A stretch of DNA of 64,000 nt from CBDDEC01 sp965198045 (lineage in GTDB: Bacteria > Chloroflexota > Dehalococcoidia > UBA2979): contig CBDAOL010000011.1 of assembly GCA_965198045.1 (NCBI GenBank), positions 310,001-374,000 of the forward strand. Direction: 5' to 3'. Positions 1 to 7,880 of this stretch are shown piece after piece. The notes under the pieces are model-generated. The model searched no databases, was not told where the DNA came from, and was given only the letters and a program-made list of their open reading frames with translations. The translations under genes were made by a program, and so were the position numbers. How positions within the stretch are numbered: the stretch's first letter is position 1; each line of letters begins with the position of its first letter.

Positions 1-284
1 CGTTCGAGCATGGCCGCGTCGAGCAGGTCGCCGTTCGTCTGCAGCGAGACCCGCGCGTCCGGATAGCGGCCGCGCCCCTCCTCGAGGAGCCAACACAACA
101 GCTCCGGCTCCACGAGCGGCTCTCCGCCGGAGAGGATGAAGCGATTCGTCTGCTCCGGGAGGTGCCCCAACACCGCCTCGGCCTGCGCCCGCGAAATCGT
201 CGGCGCGCCGGGCCTGGAGAAGTTGTAGCAATGCGCACACCGCAGGTTGCAGTCGTGAGTGAAGACCCAGTACAGCGACTCCAC
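1..284 (-). CDS. Radical SAM protein, N-terminal part (runs off the window)
   Basis: The minus strand encodes the start of a radical SAM enzyme. The [4Fe-4S]-binding CxxxCxxC motif (CNLRCAHC) is at residues 12-19 and the SAM-contacting GGEP motif at residues 53-56, with the normal spacing between them. I chose the GTG at 282-284 because a GAGGGG ribosome-binding site lies just upstream and an in-frame stop is not far behind it. Only about 94 residues are visible. The opening (aromatic-rich stretch, then CNLRC) resembles SPASM-type maturases and AdoMet-dependent heme or peptide-modifying enzymes, but the auxiliary-cluster domain that would tell the subfamily is outside the window. Substrate unknown. 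Confidence 0.85.
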   Translation of the reverse strand, partial: MESLYWVFTHDCNLRCAHCYNFSRPGAPTISRAQAEAVLGHLPEQTNRFILSGGEPLVEPELLCWLLEEGRGRYPDARVSLQTNGDLLDAAMLE

Positions 285-387
285 CGGCGGCCCCTCGAAC
301 CAGTACGCGGCTGTGCCGCTGAGGGTCGCACGAAGGACAGGCCTCGGGGGTGACGCGCGTCACGTGTCATCGCCGAGTGACCAGGAG

Positions 388-781
388 CTAAGGGGTCTCG
401 AGGTCGATGATCCACTTCGCGCCGAAACTCACGACGACGGCGAACTGGTAACTGCCAAAGGGGAGCTCAGTGTCAGCGCATTTGCGGTTGTTCCCGGGGT
501 GCTGGCCTTGCCGAGATTGGCAAGCTCCTCGCCGTTCTCGATACGGAGGCGTGCGTGGATCGAACCGCTGGACGTGCCATCGGCCCCTCCACCGAGGCGC
601 GGTAGGTCAGGGTGCCAGCCTCCGCCACGACGAATGCTGGTGTGCGCCCGTCGCCTACGCCGCTATGCGACGTCCAACCGGGGTTGAGCTGCGCAGGCGG
701 CCGCCCCGGCCCGTCGCTGAGCGTGATGAACGCCACCGCGAGTGCGGTCAAGGCCCCTACCACGAGCGCGATCAGGCTCAA
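388..781 (-). pseudogene. Membrane-anchored protein with two apparent frameshifts
   Basis: A coding signal runs through all three minus-strand frames in turn. Frame one starts with a hydrophobic helix (SLIALVVGALTALAVAFI), followed by a Gly/Pro-rich stretch. Near 578-584 the sensible reading moves to a second frame (contains SIHARLRIENGEELANLG). Near 455-470, at a CCCCTTT run, it moves to a third frame that ends GAKWIIDLETP at a TAG (388-390). No ATG or GTG opens the first frame: the TTG at 781 sits at the edge of the helix and the open frame extends to about 850, so the start is unresolved. Joined, the product would be a small single-pass membrane or secreted protein of roughly 135-140 residues. 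The family is not recognised. Either a decayed gene or two sequencing indels. Confidence 0.45.
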
Positions 782-1083
782 CTGAACCCAGAACGAACGC
801 CGGGATACCTTGCCACCTGGTCGTCCGAAGATCCAACCTCGGAGGAGGCGAGGCGAACGTTTCGCTACGTCTTGATCGAATGATCCGGGGTCGATGAGAG
901 TGATGGAGAGTGGCCCTTCAGACAGCCAGCAGGGACGGACTCCCCCTCGGCGCAGCGGCAGCTCGGAGGATCACACGAGCCAGAGCGCTCGCGGGGTGAG
1001 CAGGGCTACGAGAGCCGCACTCCCCCAGCGCGTGGCGGTGACCATCTGAGCCGCCAACAACGCTCCCGCGGTACCCTCGCTGC
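782..1083. other. Intergenic stretch without recognised features
   Basis: This interval separates the frameshifted minus-strand gene from the plus-strand phosphotransferase gene. I see no gene with coding-like composition, no tRNA and no strong terminator. The part nearest 782-850 may belong to the N-terminus of the frameshifted gene, because its frame stays open there. The promoters of both divergent genes should lie here, but no convincing -35/-10 pair stands out. Confidence 0.4.
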
Positions 1084-1893
1084 ATGTCTGAACTCGAGGC
1101 GCGGATGAAGCTCGCCGAGGGGCGAGAGGCCGAGATTTTTGCGTGGCCGGATGAGTCGGTCCTGCGGCTGCTGCGTCCCGGTGGAGGGCGCGCGCAGCTG
1201 GAGCAGGAGACGCGCGCGATGGAGGCGGCGCGGGCAGCCGGGGTGCGCTGTCCAGAGCCGCGAGGGGTGATCGAGGTCGAGGGGCGGCCGGGGCTGATCC
1301 TCGAGCGGGTGCACGGGCCGAACGGGCTCGATGACATCGCGAGCCGGCCGTGGGAGCTCTGGGGCGCGTCTCGCGCGTTCGGCGAGCAGCACGGGCTCCT
1401 CGGCGGCGTCGAGGCGCCGGAGGGGCTTCCTTCCGCGAAGGCGTTGGCCCGCCGAGGCGTGGAGCGGGCGGACGTCCCGGAGGACATCCGCCGGCGCACA
1501 CTGGACGACCTCGATGGGTTGCCGGAGGGCGACTGCATCTGTCACGGCGACTTTCATCCGGGCAACCTGATCTGGACCGACGACGGACCGGTGGTGATCG
1601 ACTGGGCCAACGCCAGCCGCGGCGACTCCACCGCCGATCACGCGCGCACACTGCTGCTGCTGCGGACGGCGTCGCTGCCGCCGGGTATGCCGCTCGCCTT
1701 GCGCATGCTGGCGAAGGTCGCGCGCGGGGCTGTCGTCCGAGGCTACGTGGGCGCGTACAAGAAGCTGCGCCCGGTCGACGCCTCGACGCTCGCGCGCTGG
1801 GAGCTCCCGGTGGCGATCGCGCGCCTCGCCGAGGACGTGGAGGAGGACCGCCCGGCCCTCGAGCGGCACATCAACGCGTTGCTGCGGCGGTAG
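1084..1893 (+). CDS. Aminoglycoside/choline phosphotransferase-family kinase
   Basis: A 269-residue protein with the small-molecule kinase fold of the APH/choline kinase family. The catalytic Brenner motif HGDFHPGN starts at residue 154, and the Mg-binding segment VVIDWANAS has its Asp at about residue 173. The family transfers the gamma-phosphate of ATP or GTP to a hydroxyl of a small molecule; many members act on ordinary metabolites, so antibiotic resistance should not be assumed. The N-terminal lobe is shorter than in true aminoglycoside kinases. It stands alone between two genes of opposite strand. The ATG at 1084 is the first start of the frame. Substrate unknown. Confidence 0.8.
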   Translation: MSELEARMKLAEGREAEIFAWPDESVLRLLRPGGGRAQLEQETRAMEAARAAGVRCPEPRGVIEVEGRPGLILERVHGPNGLDDIASRPWELWGASRAFGEQHGLLGGVEAPEGLPSAKALARRGVERADVPEDIRRRTLDDLDGLPEGDCICHGDFHPGNLIWTDDGPVVIDWANASRGDSTADHARTLLLLRTASLPPGMPLALRMLAKVARGAVVRGYVGAYKKLRPVDASTLARWELPVAIARLAEDVEEDRPALERHINALLRR

Positions 1894-1962
1894 CGACGGC
1901 CTCGGCCCTCAGGCACTTCGACGCTGGTGACTTCGTAACGAAGTCCGCGTGAAGAGCGGTGG

Positions 1963-2661
1963 CTACCGAATATGGCGGTAGAGGCGTGCGAGGACCGGCG
2001 GCGGGACGCGGTAGAAGTAGAGGGTCTGGATGACGATCCAGGAGGCCCAGGTGCGGGCCAGGCCGCCTTCGACCCAGCGGCGGGGCGAGGCTTCGACGGG
2101 GCCATCGAGGTAGGCGAGCCGGCCCTGTGACATGAGGCCGTGGACGAGCGCGACGTCTTCCATCAAGGGGTAGGGCGGGAAGCCGCCTGCCGCTTCAAAG
2201 GCGTCCCGGCGCACCCAGATCACCGAGTCACCGTAGAAGACGCGGAGCTGCCGGATCACGTGGTAGAACGCAGCGAGGAAGCGGCCGTGGCCGCCGCGAC
2301 CGAAGCGGACGCGGAAGTTGCCACCGAGGACCGCCGGATCGTCGAGCGCCGCCCCGATCTGGGCGGCGGCGTCGGGGGGCAGGCGCACGTCGGCGTGCAC
2401 GAAGCAAAGCACGTCGCCCTGGGCGAGCGCGGCGCCGGCGTTGAGCTGCGGTCCGCGACCCCGAGGCGCATCGATGACGCGGGCGCCGGCGTCGGTGGCG
2501 CGTGCGGCGGTGCCGTCGTCGGAGCCGCCGTCGGCCACGATCACCTCGGCGGCCCCGGCGTCCAGGGCGCTGCGGACTGCGCCCGCGATGCTCGCCGCCT
2601 CACGCAGCGTCGGAATGACGACGGAGATGCGGGGCGGGGTGGCGGGGTGACTGGCGTCCAT
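1963..2661 (-). CDS. Family 2 glycosyltransferase, TIGR04283-like
   Basis: A 232-residue GT-A glycosyltransferase. Visible are the nucleotide-binding start ISVVIPTLREAASI, the ADGGSDDGT segment, GRGPQLNAGA and the HADVRLP motif that holds the metal-binding Asp. This combination matches the group called rSAM/selenodomain-associated transferase 2 (TIGR04283), which often sits next to arsenosugar or radical SAM genes. A radical SAM gene is indeed present at the window edge, but two genes intervene. A hydrophobic C-terminal segment may attach it to the membrane. The sugar donor and acceptor cannot be read from the sequence. Confidence 0.85.
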   Translation of the reverse strand: MDASHPATPPRISVVIPTLREAASIAGAVRSALDAGAAEVIVADGGSDDGTAARATDAGARVIDAPRGRGPQLNAGAALAQGDVLCFVHADVRLPPDAAAQIGAALDDPAVLGGNFRVRFGRGGHGRFLAAFYHVIRQLRVFYGDSVIWVRRDAFEAAGGFPPYPLMEDVALVHGLMSQGRLAYLDGPVEASPRRWVEGGLARTWASWIVIQTLYFYRVPPPVLARLYRHIR

Positions 2662-2747
2662 GGCATCAGCTTAGCGGTGGAGCCGATGGCGTTCCGTGGG
2701 CTCAGCTACTCAGCGCTGGTAGCCTGCGACGACACGGAGGAGCGCCT

Positions 2748-3503
2748 GTGCGGACATCGACGCCGCCTCTGCCTGCGCCTGCGACGCCAGCCGGTCAACT
2801 GTGGCCGGTGATCTGGCGTCGCTCGGATGTCGTGCTCGGGCTCGTCGCGCTGTTCGCCGGCCTCGTGGTCGTGATCGGCTTCATCGTGATCACAGTTGGC
2901 AGCGACGAGGAGGCCGCGACGGACCTCGGCGGCGCCATCGCCACGCTGGCGTTCGAGGTGTGGATCGGCGCGACCGTGCTGCTGCTGGCTTCGGCGAGGG
3001 GGCTTCCGCTCCGGCAACTCGGCTATGTGCGGCCGCTCCGTTGGGGGCTGATCGCTGTCGCCGTGATCGGCTCCTACGCCGCGATCGCGACGTACTTCGC
3101 CGTGGTGCTGTTCATCGAGTCGTTCGGTGTGGACCTCGAGTTTCTGCGCGAGGGCAACACGATCCCAAACACGGGCGGCGAAGCGGTCGCCCTCTGGATC
3201 ATCCTGGGCATCGCCGTCGTTGTGGTCGCGCCGCTTTCCGAGGAGGTCTTCTTCCGCGGGCTGCTGTTCCGCGCGTTCGTCGGGGACGGCGGCGGGGCAC
3301 GACAGCGGCTGCTGGCGATCTGGCTCTCCGGCCTCGCGTTCTCGGCGTTCCACCTCAACCCGAGCGTGCTCGTGCCGTTCGCCCTCGTCGGTGCGCTGTT
3401 CGCCTACGTGTTCCGCGAGTCGCGGTCGCTCTGGACATCGACGGCGGCGCACGCGATCTTCAACGGCGTCAACTTCGCTGCAACCCTGATCGACCGTGCG
3501 TAG
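2748..3503 (+). CDS. CPBP-family intramembrane metalloprotease (Abi/Rce1-like)
   Basis: A 251-residue polytopic membrane protein with all CPBP motifs: SEEVFFRGLLFRAF (motif 1, EExxxR), FSAFHLNP (motif 2) and the C-terminal HAIFNGVNF (motif 3). The family cleaves within or near membranes and includes CAAX proteases and self-immunity proteins for bacteriocins; the substrate here is unknown. The start is a GTG at 2748 preceded by GGAGG. It ends 12 bases before trpA and both run in the same direction, so co-transcription is likely, though a functional link is not obvious. Confidence 0.88.
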   Translation: MRTSTPPLPAPATPAGQLWPVIWRRSDVVLGLVALFAGLVVVIGFIVITVGSDEEAATDLGGAIATLAFEVWIGATVLLLASARGLPLRQLGYVRPLRWGLIAVAVIGSYAAIATYFAVVLFIESFGVDLEFLREGNTIPNTGGEAVALWIILGIAVVVVAPLSEEVFFRGLLFRAFVGDGGGARQRLLAIWLSGLAFSAFHLNPSVLVPFALVGALFAYVFRESRSLWTSTAAHAIFNGVNFAATLIDRA

Positions 3504-3515
3504 GCGAGGACGAGC

Positions 3516-4313
3516 GTGAGCGACCGGCTGGCCGAAATGTTCGAGCGCACGCGTGCCGAGGGGCGGCCGGCGGTGATTCCGTTCATCCCCTCGGGCTGGC
3601 CGGACCCGAACGACACGGTCCCGGTCGTGCAGGCGGCGATCGAAGGTGGCGCCGACGCGTTCGAGCTGGGCCTGCCGTTCAGCGACCCGCTGGGCGATGG
3701 TCCGGTCAATCAGCAGGCCTACAACGAGGCGATTGCGAACGGTGTGAACACGGCGACGGTGTTCGAAACGATACGCACGCTGCGATCCGCCGGTGTTCGC
3801 ACTCCGTTACTCATTATGGGATACTTCAACCCGCTGCTCGCCTATGGGGTGAGCAGCTTTGTGCAGGACGCGGCCGACGCAGGCGTCGATGGCTTGATCA
3901 TCGTCGACCTACCGCCCGACGAGGCGGCAGAGCTCGAAGGGCCGGCGAAGGACGCGGGCCTGCACCTGGTGTACCTCTTGGCGCCGAACTCGACGCCGGA
4001 TCGCATCCGGTTGGTCGCGGAGCACGCCAGCGGGTTCATCTACTGCGTCAGCCTCACCGGTGTGACCGGTGAGCGCCGGCAGCTCCCGGAGGAGCTTCCG
4101 GACTTCCTCCGCCGCGTGCGTGCGGAGACGTCGGTGCCGCTGGCCATTGGCTTCGGCATCTCGGCGGCAGAGCACGTGCGCGAGGTGGGTGAGATCGCTG
4201 ACGCGGCGATCATCGGAAGCGCCTTCGTCCGGACGGTGTCGGAGGCGTCATCGGAGCAGCGCCCGGCAGCAGCTCGGGCCTTCCTGGAGGAGATGACCGG
4301 TCGTGTGTCTTGA
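3516..4313 (+). CDS. trpA: Tryptophan synthase alpha chain
   Basis: A 265-residue TIM-barrel protein that splits indole-3-glycerol phosphate into indole and glyceraldehyde 3-phosphate and passes indole to TrpB. The two catalytic acids are visible: the Glu of AFELGLPFSDP and the Asp of PLGDGPVNQQA, about residues 49-60. The phosphate-binding GFGISAAEHV and a late IIGSAFVR are also present. It starts at a GTG (3516). It is detached from any other trp gene: trpB is not in the window, and the next genes downstream are the shikimate-pathway genes aroH and aroF, separated by 305 bases. Confidence 0.93.
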   Translation: MSDRLAEMFERTRAEGRPAVIPFIPSGWPDPNDTVPVVQAAIEGGADAFELGLPFSDPLGDGPVNQQAYNEAIANGVNTATVFETIRTLRSAGVRTPLLIMGYFNPLLAYGVSSFVQDAADAGVDGLIIVDLPPDEAAELEGPAKDAGLHLVYLLAPNSTPDRIRLVAEHASGFIYCVSLTGVTGERRQLPEELPDFLRRVRAETSVPLAIGFGISAAEHVREVGEIADAAIIGSAFVRTVSEASSEQRPAAARAFLEEMTGRVS

Positions 4314-4618
4314 CGACCTGCCGCAGCCGAGGCTCGTAGGAGCCCTCGACATGGACCTCACCGCAAGCGGTGCAGTGGTCCCGGGTACCGCGTGCTATAC
4401 GCGGAGCCACGCGGCAGCGTTCGGCGTGACGCCGACCGTTCCGTTTGGCTCGTACTAGCAACTGACGAAACTGGTAGGAGCGTCGAACGGCCCTGCTCAC
4501 CCCGACCGGGCAGCTCGACCACACGGCAACGGCACCACGGCTACGGACTCCGAAGAGGGTCAGTGGCCGAACCGATGGACGACATCGGGTGGGCTGAACG
4601 GTAGAGGGAACTGCAGGC
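4314..4618 (+). promoter_or_regulatory. Hairpin-rich untranslated leader ahead of aroH-aroF
   Basis: A 305-base gap between trpA and aroH with no convincing gene on either strand but dense potential RNA structure in the sense direction. Examples are GGCTC-gtag-GAGCC, CACCGC-aa-GCGGTG, CCGCG-tgctata-CGCGG, CGGCG-tga-CGCCG and CCGATG-gacga-CATCGG, the last one about 35 bases before the aroH ATG. A segment near 4377-4391 reads GGGTACCGCG, which differs by one base from the end of the T-box consensus (TGGTACCGCG), and a matching CGCGG follows. The T-box identity is weak because the first U of UGGN is missing. A regulatory leader for aromatic amino acid synthesis is the best guess. Confidence 0.35.
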
Positions 4619-4999
4619 ATGCTGGTCCGCGGGATCCGTGGGGCGACCACCGTCGTATCGAATACGCGCGAGGACATCCTCGCGGCGACGCGTGAGCTCC
4701 TCGACGAAATGGTGAGGGTGAACGAGGTCGATCATGACCACGTGGCTTCGATCCTCTTCACGACCACCGTTGACCTCAACGCCGAGTTCCCGGCCGTCGC
4801 GGCCCGCGATTCCGGGTGGACCGATGTGGCGCTCCAGTGCATGCACGAAATGAACGTCCCGGGCAGCCTGCCGAAGTGCGTGCGCATCCTGATGCACGTC
4901 AACACGGAGCGATCGGCTGCCGAAATCAACGCGGTGTACCTCCATGGCGCGCGCCAGCTTCGGCGTGACCTCGTGGAGAGCGGCACGGAGGAAGACTGA
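4619..4999 (+). CDS. aroH: Chorismate mutase, AroH type
   Basis: A 126-residue protein that matches monofunctional AroH chorismate mutase along its whole length, from VRGIRGATTV at the start through ILFTTTVDLNAEFPA to the substrate-binding RILMHVNT. It converts chorismate to prephenate, the first step towards phenylalanine and tyrosine, and works as a homotrimer in the cytosol. AGAGGGAA lies about 8 bases before the ATG at 4619. Its stop overlaps the aroF start as TGATG, so the two are translationally coupled. Chorismate formation (aroF end) and its use (aroH) are thus encoded together. Confidence 0.95.
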   Translation: MLVRGIRGATTVVSNTREDILAATRELLDEMVRVNEVDHDHVASILFTTTVDLNAEFPAVAARDSGWTDVALQCMHEMNVPGSLPKCVRILMHVNTERSAAEINAVYLHGARQLRRDLVESGTEED

Positions 5000-6045
5000 T
5001 GATTGTGACCATGAAGCTTGATGCGTCGGAGGAACAGGCCCAGAGAGTGCGCGACCGCCTCCAGGAGTTCGGCCTCGACTCCCAGGTGATCCAGGGCGAG
5101 TCGCGCGTCGTCATCGCAGCCCTCGGGCAAGTGCTCCAGCAGCACCGCGACGAGATGCAGATGTTCGAGGGCGTGGAGGAGGTGCTGCGGGTCTCGAAGC
5201 CCTACAAGCTCTCCAGCCGCGAGGTGCACGCCGAGGACACGGTGGTGTCCCTGCCGCACGGAGTCAACGTGGGCGCCGGGGGTCCGGTGTTCATGGCTGG
5301 TCCCTGTGCGATCGAGTCGGAAGACCAGCTGCTGGCGGCTGCCCGAGGCGTGAAGGCCGCCGGCGCGCACATCCTACGGGGCGGGGCGTTCAAGCCGCGC
5401 AGCTCGCCGTACAGCTTCCAGGGCCTGGGCGTACCGGGCCTGAAGATGCTGGCCGAGGTCGGCCGGGATCTGGAGATGCCCGTCATCTCCGAGCTGCTCT
5501 CGGTTCGCGACGTCGAGGCGTGCGCCGAGCATTCGGACGTGCTGCAAATTGGCGCGCGCAGCATGCAGAATTTCGTGTTGCTGCAGGAGGCCGGCAAGAC
5601 CGGCAAGCCGGTGATGCTGAAGCGCGGGATCTCCGGCACCATCGAGGAATGGCTGCTGGCGTCCGAGTACATCCTGTCGCAGGGCAACCCCAACGTGATC
5701 CTCTGCGAGCGTGGCATCCGCACCTACGAGACGGCGACGCGCAACACGCTGGACCTGAACGCCATTGCGCTGGTCAAGCGGTTGTCGCACCTGCCGGTCA
5801 TCTCCGACCCCTCCCACGGGACGGGGAAGTGGTACCTGGTGCGCCCGATGTCGCTCGCTTCGATCGCGGTCGGCGCCGACGGGCTGATGATCGAGGTGCA
5901 TCCGAATCCGGATCACGCGTTGTCGGACGGTGCGCAGTCGCTGACCCCGGCCAACTTCAGCGAACTGGCGGACGAGTGCCGCTCGCTGGCGCAGGCCGTC
6001 GGCCGGCCGTTCGCAGAGCTGGCGCCGGCGGGCGTGGCCTCGTAG
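4999..6045 (+). CDS. aroF: 3-deoxy-7-phosphoheptulonate synthase (DAHP synthase, type I-beta)
   Basis: A 348-residue DAHP synthase, which condenses phosphoenolpyruvate and erythrose 4-phosphate in the first shikimate step. Residues 1-70 form the ferredoxin-like N-terminal domain seen in Thermotoga-type enzymes and used for feedback control by aromatic amino acids. The TIM barrel follows, with GPCAIES, the RGGAFKPRSSPYSFQG phosphate loop, GARSMQNF, KPVMLKRG and the metal-binding SDPSHGTGKW. The ATG overlaps the aroH stop by one base. The N-terminal domain predicts allosteric inhibition, likely by Phe or Tyr; this is inferred from the family. Confidence 0.96.
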   Translation: MIVTMKLDASEEQAQRVRDRLQEFGLDSQVIQGESRVVIAALGQVLQQHRDEMQMFEGVEEVLRVSKPYKLSSREVHAEDTVVSLPHGVNVGAGGPVFMAGPCAIESEDQLLAAARGVKAAGAHILRGGAFKPRSSPYSFQGLGVPGLKMLAEVGRDLEMPVISELLSVRDVEACAEHSDVLQIGARSMQNFVLLQEAGKTGKPVMLKRGISGTIEEWLLASEYILSQGNPNVILCERGIRTYETATRNTLDLNAIALVKRLSHLPVISDPSHGTGKWYLVRPMSLASIAVGADGLMIEVHPNPDHALSDGAQSLTPANFSELADECRSLAQAVGRPFAELAPAGVAS

Positions 6046-6049
6046 GGCC

Positions 6050-6874
6050 GTGACCGGCGACGCGGACCGACCGGCGGGCGACGCAGCCCGGGTGCAGTCC
6101 TCGGACGACGGCGAGGCGAGTTTCCGACTCGACCTGCCGACGTTCGAGGGGCCGCTCGACTTGCTGCTGCACCTGATCGAGCGCGAAGAGCTCGATGTCA
6201 CCGAGGTGTCACTGCTCGCCGTGACGGAGCAGTACCTGCGCCAGATTCGTTCGCAAGAGCGGATCGATGTCGCCGCGCTCGCGGAGTTCATCGCCATCGG
6301 AGCACGCCTGCTGCTGCTCAAATCCCGCGCGTTGCTGCCGCGCGAAGGTGAGGGCGACGAGGACGACGAGCCGGGCGACGAGCTGGCCGACCTCGTCGCT
6401 GCGCTGCGGGAGTACCGGCGCTTCAAGGAGGCCGCGACCTACCTCGGCGATCGCGACCAGGGTCACGCCAGCTATCATCGCGAGGCGGCCCCGCCCAAGG
6501 TGCCGCTGCCGTCTGGCCTCGATGACGTCACGCTTGGCTCGCTGACGGACGTCATCCGCGACGTCCTCGCTCGGCTGCCCGAGGAGGACGCGTCCGCCGA
6601 GCTGGAACGCGAGCCCGTGCGGCTCGCCGACCGCATCGACTCGCTCGTCGACACGCTCGAACGCGAGCGGCGGACGCCGTTCCGCGCGCTGATCGAGCGC
6701 GCACGCACTCGCACGGAGGTGATCGTCGACTTCCTGGCCGTGCTCGAGCTGATCAAGTCGCGTTACCTCGTCGCTGAGCAGCCCGAGGCGTTCGGCGAGA
6801 TCGAGCTCGTGCGCATCGAGGGAGCAGCGATCCCGGACGCGACGGAGCTGGCCGAGGACTACGCCAGTGCGTAG
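6050..6874 (+). CDS. scpA: Segregation and condensation protein A
   Basis: A 274-residue kleisin, the subunit that bridges the SMC heads and binds ScpB in the bacterial chromosome-organising complex. Typical features are the FEGPLDLLLHLIEREELDV segment at residues 27-45, an acidic low-complexity middle (EGEGDEDDEPGDE), and the C-terminal winged helix with FLAVLELIKSRYL. It starts at a GTG at 6050, four bases after the aroF stop. ScpB, usually next door, is not in the window. It is followed 79 bases later by ribF. Confidence 0.93.
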   Translation: MTGDADRPAGDAARVQSSDDGEASFRLDLPTFEGPLDLLLHLIEREELDVTEVSLLAVTEQYLRQIRSQERIDVAALAEFIAIGARLLLLKSRALLPREGEGDEDDEPGDELADLVAALREYRRFKEAATYLGDRDQGHASYHREAAPPKVPLPSGLDDVTLGSLTDVIRDVLARLPEEDASAELEREPVRLADRIDSLVDTLERERRTPFRALIERARTRTEVIVDFLAVLELIKSRYLVAEQPEAFGEIELVRIEGAAIPDATELAEDYASA

Positions 6875-6953
6875 CGACGGAGGCTCGAGCCGCCCCACGT
6901 GCCCGCCGGCGCTACGATCGTTCGTGCCGACTGGCGACGGGAGGTCGTAGCCG

Positions 6954-7880
6954 ATGCTGCTGGTCCGCGAGGAGCTGCGCCACAGCGCCACACCGGGCGA
7001 TAACGCGATCGCCATCGGCGTGTTCGACGGTGTCCACCGCGGGCACGCGGCGCTGGTCGAACAACTGCTCGATGCGGCCTCGCAGCGCCACCTCGGCACG
7101 GGCATCGTCACCTTCCACCCGCACCCCATCTCCGTGATCCGTCCCGACACGCCGATGGCGTACCTCGAGTCGCTCGAGCACCGGGTCGAGCTGCTGCGCG
7201 GGCTGGGCGTTGACTTCGTTTCGGTGCTGCAATTCACCTCTGAGCTGCAGCAGGTCGCCGCCGCCGACTTCACCCAGCTGCTCGTGGAAGAGGCGGGCAT
7301 GCGGCTCCTCGTCGCCGGGCCCGACCTCCGCGTCGGTCGGCGCGGCGAAGGGACGCTCGACGTGGTCAAGGAGATCGGCGCCGAACAGGGCTTCGATGTG
7401 CTGACGATCAAGTTCGAGCCGGCGCCCGACGATGGCGAACGAGTCTCCTCCACGCGCGTCCGTGAGGCCCTCGACGAAGGCCGGATGCAGGACATCGCGC
7501 GCTGGCTCGGCCGTGACTTTTCGCTGCGCGGCCCCGTGCTGCGCGGCGAGGAGCGGGGACGCACGCTCGGCTTCCCGACGCTGAACATCGGTGTCTCCGC
7601 CGACCGGCTGATGCCGCCGGATGGCGTCTACGTCACGCGCGCACTCGTCGGTGACGATGTATACGAGGCGTGCACGAACATCGGTACACAGCCCACGTTC
7701 GAGGGCACGGAGCGGCGCGTGGAGACCCACCTGCTGGACTTCGAGGGCGACCTCTACGGCGAGGTCGTGTTGATCGAGCTGCTGCACCGCCTGCGCGGCG
7801 AGCAGAAGTTCGATGGCATCGACGAGCTGGTGGCGCAGATCGGTCGCGACCTCGAGGCGACCCGGGAGTGGTTCGCATGA
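6954..7880 (+). CDS. ribF: Bifunctional riboflavin kinase / FMN adenylyltransferase
   Basis: A 308-residue RibF that makes FMN and then FAD from riboflavin. The N-terminal FAD synthetase domain shows the nucleotidyltransferase motif GVFDGVHRGHAALV (about residues 21-34) and the SSTRVREAL segment near residue 163. The C-terminal riboflavin kinase domain shows GRTLGFPTLNI and the short metal-binding part of the kinase near NIGTQPTF. The stop overlaps the tyrS start as ATGA. Flavin supply fits the flavin-dependent oxidoreductases elsewhere in the window. Confidence 0.95.
   Translation: MLLVREELRHSATPGDNAIAIGVFDGVHRGHAALVEQLLDAASQRHLGTGIVTFHPHPISVIRPDTPMAYLESLEHRVELLRGLGVDFVSVLQFTSELQQVAAADFTQLLVEEAGMRLLVAGPDLRVGRRGEGTLDVVKEIGAEQGFDVLTIKFEPAPDDGERVSSTRVREALDEGRMQDIARWLGRDFSLRGPVLRGEERGRTLGFPTLNIGVSADRLMPPDGVYVTRALVGDDVYEACTNIGTQPTFEGTERRVETHLLDFEGDLYGEVVLIELLHRLRGEQKFDGIDELVAQIGRDLEATREWFA

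Noticed and set aside
1084..1893. Aminoglycoside resistance gene
   Set aside because: Only the general kinase motifs are present, and the N-terminal lobe differs from resistance enzymes. The broad family label is all that can be supported.
4377..4403. Firm call of a T-box riboswitch before aroH
   Set aside because: GGTACCGCG and a complementary CGCGG are there, but the UGG of the tRNA-binding bulge is changed, no specifier loop could be placed and the upstream part is too short for a full stem I. Kept only as a leader candidate.
4210..4677. Minus-strand frame of 155 codons across the aroH leader
   Set aside because: It overlaps both trpA and aroH ends and shows no conserved pattern apart from one CxxC, which may be chance.
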